Shown: positions 57,124 through 64,000 of the stretch, in pieces | How positions within the stretch are numbered: the first letter of the stretch is position 1 | How the letters are laid out: each line of letters starts with the position of its first letter | Origin: Haloplanus sp. GDY1 | GTDB lineage: Archaea; Halobacteriota; Halobacteria; Halobacteriales; Haloferacaceae | Direction of reading: 5' to 3' | Length of the DNA stretch: 64,000 bases | NCBI RefSeq assembly: GCF_023703775.1 | Contig: NZ_CP098514.1 | Coordinates: 1,488,001 to 1,552,000, forward strand | The notes under the pieces: model-generated | The model's database searches: none | What the model was told of the DNA's origin: nothing | What the model saw: only the letters and a program-made list of their open reading frames with translations | Position numbers and translations under genes: made by a program

Positions 57124-60100
57124 ATGCACATCACCGAGCTGGTACTCGACGACTTCAAGAGCTTCGGCCGAAAGACGCGCATCCCGTTCTACGAGGACTT
57201 CACCGTCATCACGGGGCCGAACGGCTCCGGCAAGAGCAACATCATCGACGGCGTCCTCTTCGCTCTGGGGCTGGCCCGGACCCGGGGCATCCGCGCCGAG
57301 AAGCTCACGGACCTCATCTACAACCCGGGGCACGAGGACGGCGCGGATCGGTCCGGTCCCCGCGAGGCGAGCGTCACCGTCGTCCTCGACAACTCCGACG
57401 GCACCCTCGACCGCTCGCAGGTGGTCAACGCCGCCGGCACCGAGGACGTGGGCGACGTGGACGAGATCGCGGTCAAGCGGCGGGTCAAGGAGACCGAGGA
57501 CAACTACTACTCCTATTATTACCTCAACGGCCGGTCGGTCAACCTCTCTGACATCCGCGACCTGCTGGCGCAGGCGGGGGTGACCCCGGAGGGGTACAAC
57601 GTCGTCATGCAGGGCGACGTGACCGAGATCATCAACATGTCCGCCGGGCAGCGGCGCGGGATCGTCGACGAGATCGCGGGCGTCGCCGAGTTCGACGCGA
57701 AGAAGGAGGACGCCTTCGAGGAACTCGACGTCGTCGAGGAGCGCATCGACGAGGCCGACCTCCGCATCGAGGAGAAGGAGGATCGGCTCGATCAACTCGA
57801 AGACGAACGCGAGACGGCCCTCGAATACCAGTCGCTCCGCGAGGAGAAGGCGGAGTACGAGGGCTACCTGAAGGCGGCCGAACTGGAGGACAAGCGGGCG
57901 TCGCTGGAGCGTACGGAGAAACGCATCGAGGCGAAAGAGCAGGAACTCGCCGACCGGCAGTCCACGCTCGACGACCGCGAGGCCGCCGTCGAGGAACTGG
58001 AGGCCGAACTCGACGACCTCACCCGCGAAATCGAGCGGAAAGGCGAGGACGAACAGCTCCGGATCAAGGGAGAAATCGAGGAGATCAAAGGCGAGATCGG
58101 CCGCCTCGAGGCCACCATCGAGAACCAGGAGGAGAAGATCGAGGAGGCCGAACGGGAGCGCCGGGAGGCGTTCGTCACCCTCGACCGCAAGACCGAGAAG
58201 CTCGACGAACTCGAGAGCGAGCGCCGGTCGATCAAGGTGGAGAAGGCGTCGGTCAAAAGCGACATCGAGGAGAAGGAGTCGGAACTCGCCGACGTCGAGG
58301 CGGAGATCGAGAACGTCGACACCGCGTTCGACGAACTCAAAGAGGAACTGGCGGCGCGCAAGGCGGAGCTAGAGGAGAAAAAGACCGAGCGCAACGACGC
58401 CCAGCGGGAGAAAGACCGGCTGCTCGACGAGGCGCGTCGCCGGTCGAACCGGATCAGCGAGGCCCAGGAGGAACTGGAGTCGGTCCACGAGCGGATTCCG
58501 GACCTGAAGGCGGAGCGCTCGGACCTGCACGGCGAACTCGACCGCGCGGAGAAGAACCGGGAGAAGATCGACTCGGCCATCGAGGAGCTACGCGCGGAGA
58601 AGGCCGACCTGAACGAGGACCTCGACGGGATCGAGGAGGACCTCCGGACGAAACAGAACGAGTACGCGGAACTGGAGGCCCGCGCGAGCCGCGACGGCGA
58701 CGACTCCTGGCCGCGGTCGGTGACGACGGTCCTGAACGGCGGCATCGACGGCGTCCACGGGGCGGTCGGGCAGTTGGGGAGCGTCGACGCCGAGTACGCC
58801 ACCGCCTGTGAGACCGCCGCGGGCGGCCGGCTGGCGAACGTCGTCGTCGACGACGACGGCGTGGGCTCGACCTGCATCGACTACCTCAAGTCCCGGTCGG
58901 CGGGGCGGGCGACCTTCCTCCCCCTCACCGAGATGGACCGGCGGGGGCTCCCCAACGAGCCCGCCCATCCCGGCGTCGTCGACTTCGCCCGGAACCTCGT
59001 CGACTACGACGACCGCTACGCCGGCGTCTTCTCCTACGTCCTCGGGTCGACGCTCGTCGTCGAGGACATGGACACCGCCCGGGAGTTCATGGGCGACTAC
59101 CGGATGGTGACCCTGGACGGCGACCTGGTCGAGAAAAGCGGCGCGATGACCGGCGGCTCCGGGGGCGGGTCGCGCTACTCCTTCACCAAGAGCGGGAAGG
59201 GGAAGCTCGAGCGCCTCGCGGAGGAGATCGAGTCGCTGGAGGACGACCGCCGGGCGGTCCGCGAGGAGATCCGCGACGTGGAGTCGCGCCTCGACGACGC
59301 GCGGGACCGCAAGGCCGACGCCGCGGAGCGGATCCGCGAGGTCGAGAGCGAACTCGAGGACGTCGAGGCCGACATCGAGGCGGCCGAGGCGGAGGCCGAG
59401 GAACTGGAGGCCGAACTCGACGACCTCCGCGAGGAGCGCGAGGCGGTCGACGAGGAGATGAGCGACCACGAGGACCGCATCGCGGACCTCGACGACGAGA
59501 TCGAGGCCATCGAGGCCGACATCGCCGACCTGGAGGCGGAACTCGCGGACTCGCGCGTCCCCGAACTCACCGAGCGCAAGGAGGGGATCGAGGACGACAT
59601 CGCGGAGCTGGAAGACCGGATGGACGACCTCGACGCGCGCCTCAACGAGACGGAACTGGAAGTGGAGTACACCGAGGAGGCCATCGACGACCTCGAAGCG
59701 ACCATCGAGGCGGCCCAGAACCGCAAGGCCGAGGCCCAAGAGCGGATCGAGGAGGTCGAAGACGAAATCGAGGCCCACGAGGAGACCTTAGCGGAGAAGC
59801 GCGCGGCCATCGAGGACCTGGAGGACGAACTCGCGGACCTGAAAGCCGAGCGACGGGAGTTGCAGTCCGACCTGCGCGAGGCGACGGAGGCTCGCGACGA
59901 CGCCCGGAGCCGGGTGAGCGAGGTGGAGTCGGCGCTCTCGGACCTCGAAGACGACGCCGAGCGCCTGCGCTGGGAGATCGACGAACTGGAAGGCGAGGTC
60001 GGCGAGTACGACCCCGCGGAGATCCCGGATCACGACGAGGTCGAGGAGAACGTCGAGCGGCTGGAACGCGAGATGGAGACGCTGGAGCCCGTGAACATGC

Positions 60101-60705
60101 TCGCCATCGACGAGTACGACGAGGTGCAGGACGCCCTGGAGGACCTGCAGGAGCGTCGCGACACCCTGGTCGACGAACGGGACGCCATCGAGGAGCGCAT
60201 CGAGGCCTACGAGTCCCAGAAACGGGAGACGTTCATGGAGGCGTTCGACGCCATCGACGCGCACTTCCAGGACATCTTCGAGCGGCTCTCGGCGGGGACG
60301 GGCGAACTCCACCTGGAGAACGAGGAAGACCCCTTCGAGGGCGGTCTGACGATGAAGGCCCAGCCGGGGGACAAGCCGGTCCAGCGCCTGGACGCGATGA
60401 GTGGCGGCGAGAAGTCACTGACGGCGCTGGCGTTCATCTTCGCCATCCAGCGACACAACCCCGCGCCCTTTTACGCGCTGGACGAGGTGGACGCCTTCCT
60501 CGACGCGGCCAACGCGGAGCGGGTGGGCGAGATGGTCGACGACCTGGCGGGCGAGGCGCAGTTCGTCGTCGTCTCGCACCGCTCGGCGCTGCTGGATCGC
60601 TCGGAGCGCGCCATCGGCGTCACCATGCAGGGCGACAACGTGAGCGCCGTGACGGGCATCCGACTGGACGGCGAGTCCGAACCGGAGGTGACGGCGGATG
60701 ACTGA
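57124..60705 (+). CDS. smc: Chromosome segregation protein SMC
   Basis: 1193 residues. ATPase head: Walker A GPNGSGKSN (about 31-39) and, at the C-terminus, signature LDAMSGGEKSLTALAFIF (about 1087-1104) and Walker B PFYALDEVDAFLD (about 1115-1127). Two long coiled coils (about 175-520 and 670-1010) flank the hinge (about 528-650, SVTTVLNGGIDGVHGAVGQL..). SMC condenses and segregates chromosomes as a dimer with ScpA. It overlaps scpA by eight bases (stop TGA at 60703, scpA ATG at 60698). Lys-poor, Glu/Asp-rich composition is typical of halophiles. Confidence 0.98.
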   Translation: MHITELVLDDFKSFGRKTRIPFYEDFTVITGPNGSGKSNIIDGVLFALGLARTRGIRAEKLTDLIYNPGHEDGADRSGPREASVTVVLDNSDGTLDRSQVVNAAGTEDVGDVDEIAVKRRVKETEDNYYSYYYLNGRSVNLSDIRDLLAQAGVTPEGYNVVMQGDVTEIINMSAGQRRGIVDEIAGVAEFDAKKEDAFEELDVVEERIDEADLRIEEKEDRLDQLEDERETALEYQSLREEKAEYEGYLKAAELEDKRASLERTEKRIEAKEQELADRQSTLDDREAAVEELEAELDDLTREIERKGEDEQLRIKGEIEEIKGEIGRLEATIENQEEKIEEAERERREAFVTLDRKTEKLDELESERRSIKVEKASVKSDIEEKESELADVEAEIENVDTAFDELKEELAARKAELEEKKTERNDAQREKDRLLDEARRRSNRISEAQEELESVHERIPDLKAERSDLHGELDRAEKNREKIDSAIEELRAEKADLNEDLDGIEEDLRTKQNEYAELEARASRDGDDSWPRSVTTVLNGGIDGVHGAVGQLGSVDAEYATACETAAGGRLANVVVDDDGVGSTCIDYLKSRSAGRATFLPLTEMDRRGLPNEPAHPGVVDFARNLVDYDDRYAGVFSYVLGSTLVVEDMDTAREFMGDYRMVTLDGDLVEKSGAMTGGSGGGSRYSFTKSGKGKLERLAEEIESLEDDRRAVREEIRDVESRLDDARDRKADAAERIREVESELEDVEADIEAAEAEAEELEAELDDLREEREAVDEEMSDHEDRIADLDDEIEAIEADIADLEAELADSRVPELTERKEGIEDDIAELEDRMDDLDARLNETELEVEYTEEAIDDLEATIEAAQNRKAEAQERIEEVEDEIEAHEETLAEKRAAIEDLEDELADLKAERRELQSDLREATEARDDARSRVSEVESALSDLEDDAERLRWEIDELEGEVGEYDPAEIPDHDEVEENVERLEREMETLEPVNMLAIDEYDEVQDALEDLQERRDTLVDERDAIEERIEAYESQKRETFMEAFDAIDAHFQDIFERLSAGTGELHLENEEDPFEGGLTMKAQPGDKPVQRLDAMSGGEKSLTALAFIFAIQRHNPAPFYALDEVDAFLDAANAERVGEMVDDLAGEAQFVVVSHRSALLDRSERAIGVTMQGDNVSAVTGIRLDGESEPEVTADD

Positions 60706-61525
60706 ACTGCCGGACGACGTCGACCTCCCGCGGACGGACGACGACGAGGTGGAGCCGGTCGAACTCCTGGTCCAGTTGGCCGAGGACGGTGAAATCGACC
60801 CTTGGGACATCGACATCGTCGACGCGACCGACGCCTTCCTCGACCGGCTGGACGAGACGGACCTGCGCACGTCGGGGCGGGCGCTCTTCTACGCGAGCGT
60901 CCTCCTGCGGATGAAAAGCGACGCGCTGCTGGACGACGGGCCGGACGACCCGGAGCCGGAGCCGTGGGAGGTGGCGATGGAGGGCGGCGACCCGGCGGCG
61001 GCGAACGGCCACGACCCCATCGACGCGCTGGATGCCGAACTCGACCGGCGGCTGGAGCGAAAGCACGCCCGGGGGTCGCCGGAGACGCTGGACGAACTCG
61101 TCCGCGAACTCCGCGAGGCCGAGCGAAACTCGTGGTGGAAGGAGTCCCGCTCCTACGACACCTCGGAGTCGCCACAGGGGTACGACCGCGGGACCCAGAC
61201 CCTCGATTACCGCGCCGCGGACGACGTCCGCGAGGGCGGCGAACCGACCGAGGGCGACGTGACCGCGACCACCCACACCGAGGACATCGAGACGACCATC
61301 GAGGAGGTGCGCGAGACGGTGCGCACCCACTACGACGCCGGCCGCGCGGAGGTGCTGTTCGCGGAGGTGCGCGAGGCGGGCGGGGCGCCCGTCGACACCT
61401 TCCTCGCCCTGCTCTTTCTGGCCCACCGCGGGGAGATCCGACTCCGACAGGACGACCTGTTCGGCGACCTGTGGGTGCGTGACCCGTCGGCGCCGAGGGT
61501 CGGTGACGAGGCCGTCGCGGACTGA
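60698..61525 (+). CDS. scpA: Segregation and condensation protein ScpA (kleisin)
   Basis: 275 residues. N-terminal kleisin block VEPVELLVQLAEDGEIDPWDIDIVDATDAFLDRLDETD..RTSGRALFYASVLLRMKSDALL binds the SMC neck. A long acidic linker (about 90-185) leads to a C-terminal winged helix (about 195-275, DIETTIEEVRETVRTHYDAGRAEVLFAEVREAGGAPVDTFLALLFLAHRGEIRLRQDDLFGDLWV) that binds the SMC cap. It closes the SMC ring. The last eight codons (VGDEAVAD, stop) are part of a 46-bp tandem repeat. No scpB is visible downstream. Confidence 0.96.
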   Translation: MTELPDDVDLPRTDDDEVEPVELLVQLAEDGEIDPWDIDIVDATDAFLDRLDETDLRTSGRALFYASVLLRMKSDALLDDGPDDPEPEPWEVAMEGGDPAAANGHDPIDALDAELDRRLERKHARGSPETLDELVRELREAERNSWWKESRSYDTSESPQGYDRGTQTLDYRAADDVREGGEPTEGDVTATTHTEDIETTIEEVRETVRTHYDAGRAEVLFAEVREAGGAPVDTFLALLFLAHRGEIRLRQDDLFGDLWVRDPSAPRVGDEAVAD

Positions 61526-61611
61526 GACCGACGGCTCCGAACCGGTCGGTGACGAGGCCGTCGCGGACTGAGACCGACGGCCCCGAACCGGTCGGTGACG
61601 AGGCCGTCGCG
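61498..61611. repeat. 46-bp tandem repeat spanning the scpA stop codon
   Basis: GGTGACGAGGCCGTCGCGG recurs with exact 46-base spacing (GAGGCC at 61508, 61554 and 61600). The units are identical except for single-base changes (GGCTCC versus GGCCCC) and the third is partial. The unit contains the final VGDEAVAD codons and stop of scpA, so the end of the gene has been duplicated downstream into the 178-base spacer. Confidence 0.92.
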
Positions 61612-61703
61612 AGTACAGTTCGCTCGGAGCGGCGCGTCGGGGTCGCCCCGGCGGCGCGTCGGGGTCGGAACGCGTAAGCCACGGGCGTCGCAACGCCGAG
61701 TCG

Positions 61704-62954
61704 ATGCTGGTGGCGCTGCCGACGCTCCCCGACCGTCCGTTGCTCGTCGCCCTCGTCGCGCTGCTGTGGCTCGCCCTCGTCCTGTACGGCGCGTCGGCTG
61801 GCTGGTGGCTGGTCGAGACGCTCGTCCTCTCGTGGGGGTGGCGAGCGGACCGGGCGGAGCGGTGGGGCCTCGACGAGGTGCAGGTGCGGATCCTCACCGT
61901 CGACGCCGAGGCGGTCGTCCAGGGAACCGTCGACGCGTTGCCCGAGGCGGTGACCGACGTCCACGTGATCGCCGAGCGGGACGTCGACGTCGACGGCGCG
62001 GTCGTCGACGTCGTCCCCGACTCGTTCGACTGTACCGCGACCAACAAGGGCCGGGCGCTGGAGTGGGCGCGCCGGAACGTCGACTGCGACCGCGAGTACG
62101 TGCTGTATCTCGACGAGGACACGCTCGTGACGGAGTTGACGGGGCTCCCGGACGCCGACGTGGTCCAGTTCACCGAGAAACCGATCTACACCGGGTCGCG
62201 ACTGACGTACCTGTGTGAGGTGTTCCGGATCGGCTACCAGTTCGAGCAGTTCGGCTTCCACCGGCTTCGCTACCCGCTGTACGCGTGGGGGGGTGGCGTC
62301 GCGATCCGGCACGGCCTGGAACAGTCGATCACCTGGGACGCCCGGACGATCACCGAGGACACGAACTTCGTCTGGCGGGCGGCCGACGAGCGGTCGATCA
62401 GTTACCGGCTGGTCGACGCCCGCTTTCGCAACCAGGCGCCGCCGTCGGTGTGGGCGATGCTCAAACAGCGGCGCCGCTGGATCTCCGGGACGATGCGCGA
62501 CGACGCCGCCCTCCCGCTTCGCTACCGGCCGCTCGCCTTCACGCGGGTCGTCGCGTGGGCGCTCTCGCCGCTCGTCCCCCTCCTGGTCGTCGGCGCGTAC
62601 GCGTTCCCGGGGTCCGCGGCGACGCTCGACAGTTACGTCGCGCTCTCGACCGCCCTGCTCGGGATACTCGTCCTCTACACGCTGGCGGGGCTGGTCGCCT
62701 ACCGCAAGCACCCGCTGCTCTGGCCGGTCTTCCTGCTCGCGACGCCCGTCGGCGTCGTCCTGCACGCCCTCGGGGCGATGTGGGGGCTGGTCCGGCCGGT
62801 CGACACCTTCGAGGTGACCGAGAAGGTGGCGCCGGCGACGATCGAACGGGTGAACGCCGGCCTGGAGGAGGGGGCCATCGCCGACCACGACGGGAGCGAA
62901 CGGCTGATCCGGGGGTCGCCCGAGGCCTTCGAGTGGACGGTCTTCGACGACTAG
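61704..62954 (+). CDS. Membrane glycosyltransferase family 2 (Egghead/BRE-3-like)
   Basis: 416 residues. N-terminal membrane helix (about 11-45), GT-A domain with DxD-like YLDEDTLV (about 135-142), acceptor ED in TITEDTNFVWRA, and the (Q/R)xxRW motif as KQRRRWISG (about 253-261), then four or five membrane helices. The pattern ATNKGRALEWARRNV..YLDEDT matches the Egghead/BRE-3 type beta-1,4-mannosyltransferase-like GT2 proteins. It likely elongates a lipid-linked or extracellular polysaccharide. The donor sugar is unknown. Confidence 0.87.
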   Translation: MLVALPTLPDRPLLVALVALLWLALVLYGASAGWWLVETLVLSWGWRADRAERWGLDEVQVRILTVDAEAVVQGTVDALPEAVTDVHVIAERDVDVDGAVVDVVPDSFDCTATNKGRALEWARRNVDCDREYVLYLDEDTLVTELTGLPDADVVQFTEKPIYTGSRLTYLCEVFRIGYQFEQFGFHRLRYPLYAWGGGVAIRHGLEQSITWDARTITEDTNFVWRAADERSISYRLVDARFRNQAPPSVWAMLKQRRRWISGTMRDDAALPLRYRPLAFTRVVAWALSPLVPLLVVGAYAFPGSAATLDSYVALSTALLGILVLYTLAGLVAYRKHPLLWPVFLLATPVGVVLHALGAMWGLVRPVDTFEVTEKVAPATIERVNAGLEEGAIADHDGSERLIRGSPEAFEWTVFDD

Positions 62955-63015
62955 TGCGGTCGCCGTTCGACGGACCGCCGCCCGGACGGTACCGCGAGGC
63001 GACGACGGCCGCCGG

Positions 63016-63273
63016 CTACCGACGGTCGCGGACCCGGACGCGGTTCGGTTCGACCGTCACCTCGTACCCCTCGTAGGAGAACCGGAGCGATTCGACCGTG
63101 GCCGAGCGGGCGAACAGCCGGTCGACGGCGTCCGGATCCACGACTCTCGCCAGCGGCGACAGTTCGGCGGGCGGCCGGTTCGAGACGGCGGCGAGGGCGC
63201 GGACGATGGCTTCGCTGACCGCCTCGTCGCTCCCGATGGGGGCGACGTGATCCTCACCCCCTGCGTCGGACAT
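63016..63273 (-). CDS. HalOD1 output-domain protein
   Basis: 85 residues. Single HalOD1 domain: EAIVRALAAVSNRPPAELSPLARVVDPDAVDRLFARSA..LRFSYEGYEVTVEPNRVRVRD. This domain is restricted to haloarchaea and usually found alone or after response regulators; its target is unknown. No receiver gene adjoins. Confidence 0.93.
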   Translation of the reverse strand: MSDAGGEDHVAPIGSDEAVSEAIVRALAAVSNRPPAELSPLARVVDPDAVDRLFARSATVESLRFSYEGYEVTVEPNRVRVRDRR

Positions 63274-63351
63274 GGTGCCATGCTCTCCCGATGGCGGTTT
63301 ATCCCCTTCGACTTCGCGTCGGCGTCGTGGACCCTCCGCAGTCGGTCCCCG

Positions 63352-63588
63352 TCACTCGCGCGTGGGAACGGTGTCGGTGACGACGAGCAGGATGGCGAGG
63401 CCGAGCACCGCGAGCAGGACGACGGCGACGCGCACGTCGACCAGCAGGTCAACGACGGCGGCGATGCCGGTCTCGTGGGCGAGTTCGACCGTCTCGCGCC
63501 TGACGACGTGGAACGGGGGCACGTGGACCGCCGTCAGGATCGCGACGACGGCGACGAGGAGCCAATCGAGGCCGTCTCTCTCGCGCAT
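63352..63588 (-). CDS. Small two-helix membrane protein
   Basis: 78 residues. Two hydrophobic segments (about 8-24, WLLVAVVAILTAVHVPPF, and 50-72, VRVAVVLLAVLGLAILLVV) with a short amphipathic region (RRETVELAHETGIAAVVDLL) between. Resembles small haloarchaeal membrane proteins of unknown role. Standing between the HalOD1 gene and the AEC permease on the same strand. Confidence 0.75.
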   Translation of the reverse strand: MRERDGLDWLLVAVVAILTAVHVPPFHVVRRETVELAHETGIAAVVDLLVDVRVAVVLLAVLGLAILLVVTDTVPTRE

Positions 63589-63658
63589 TCGCCCGACATG
63601 GGTCCGGCGGTGGCTTAAACGTCGCGGCCGGGGCCGGCTCCCGGGGCTGGAGCCCCCG

Positions 63659-64000
63659 TCAGACCAGCAGTCCCGACTCCAGAAGCGCGATGAGCAGCGT
63701 CAGGAGGGGGACGCTCAGGACCGTCGTGACGAGGACGGTCGTGCTGACGTACTCGGCGACCGAGAGGCCGTCGCCGACGGACTCGCCGCCGAACTCGACG
63801 ACCAGCAGGAGGGGGGTGATGGCCGCCGGCGTCGCACACTCGAGGACGAACGTGCGCGCGACGGTGGGGTTCCGGAACCCGACGGCGAGGGCGATGGCCG
63901 CCCCGACGAGCGGCGCGACGCCCAGTTTCAGGACCGTCGCCTTCCCGACGCTCGCGAGCGCGGCGCCGTAGTCGGTGTCGGAGAGCTGGATGCCGAGGAT
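63659..64000 (-). CDS. AEC-family (auxin efflux carrier) permease, C-terminal part
   Basis: The gene runs off the right edge; 113 codons and the stop are seen. Translation reads ILGIQLSDTDYGAALASVGK, then four membrane segments (LKLGVAPLVGAAIALAVGF; FVLECATPAAITPLLLVVEF; YVSTTVLVTTVLSVPLLTLLIALL). The ECATPAAITP loop and the order match AEC/PIN-like carriers. Substrate unknown. Confidence 0.85.
   Translation of the reverse strand: MLGIQLSDTDYGAALASVGKATVLKLGVAPLVGAAIALAVGFRNPTVARTFVLECATPAAITPLLLVVEFGGESVGDGLSVAEYVSTTVLVTTVLSVPLLTLLIALLESGLLV

Noticed and set aside
61498-61611. 46-bp repeats considered as CRISPR or attachment site
   Set aside because: Directly adjacent copies without spacers, containing the end of scpA; no integrase gene or tRNA nearby.

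Overview
The window is chromosomal DNA from a haloarchaeon (class Halobacteria). Evidence: very high GC with strong third-position GC bias; Asp/Glu-rich, Lys-poor proteins; TATA-like boxes 24-30 bp upstream of start codons (leaderless transcription); and an archaeal gene set (PAN, TFE, family B DNA polymerase with intein, Mre11/Rad50, archaeal phosphopantothenate synthetase, HalOD1). CTAG looks strongly depleted, as known for haloarchaea. Coding density is high. I see no insertion sequence, prophage, CRISPR array or rRNA, and one tRNA (Gln, UUG).

Layout. 0-6 kb: truncated enolase-superfamily dehydratase, HARP-type PIN protein, multi-PAS histidine kinase, PiT phosphate permease behind a possible leaderless mini-ORF, UspA protein. 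6-11 kb: tRNA-Gln, an unusual DtxR-type regulator with its ferritin-like partner, and the sufCBD iron-sulfur assembly operon. 11-15 kb: DNA polymerase B interrupted by a 411-residue intein with a homing-endonuclease domain. 15-20.7 kb: small proteins, then a leftward operon of winged-helix regulator, 103-aa protein, mre11 and rad50. 20.8-25 kb: PAN, small conserved genes, purA and a winged-helix protein whose start codon lies in an operator-like palindrome. 25-32.9 kb: a long coiled-coil/low-complexity protein, CDGSH and Cys-rich small proteins, cytochrome oxidase subunit III, membrane proteins, squalene synthase and a LEA14-like surface protein. 32.9-38.9 kb: PhoU/AbrB regulator, NAD-kinase-like protein, CinA-like protein, the tfe operon, NfeD. 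39-46 kb: pyruvate kinase, MetRS, methyltransferase, aminotransferase, phosphopantothenate synthetase. 46-50.5 kb: the most unusual block, a two-gene operon of an APH-fold kinase and an enolase paralogue with altered catalytic residues, followed by a CARF-like regulator. 50.5-56.7 kb: DUF429 protein, membrane histidine kinase, cold-shock protein, secreted Ig-like protein, HtpX protease. 56.8-61.5 kb: coiled-coil gene, smc and scpA (chromosome condensation), ending in a 46-bp tandem duplication. 61.7-64 kb: GT2 glycosyltransferase, HalOD1 protein, membrane protein and a truncated AEC permease.

Functional grouping. Most of the window is housekeeping: Fe-S assembly, replication/repair, proteolysis, purine, coenzyme A and isoprenoid synthesis, respiration and chromosome organisation. 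The best candidate for new biology is the kinase/enolase-paralogue pair. Next are the DtxR-like/ferritin-like pair lacking the usual metal ligands, the TFE whose zinc ribbon has lost three of four cysteines, and several operator-like repeats beside winged-helix genes. Family names given as DUF numbers are from memory and were not searched.
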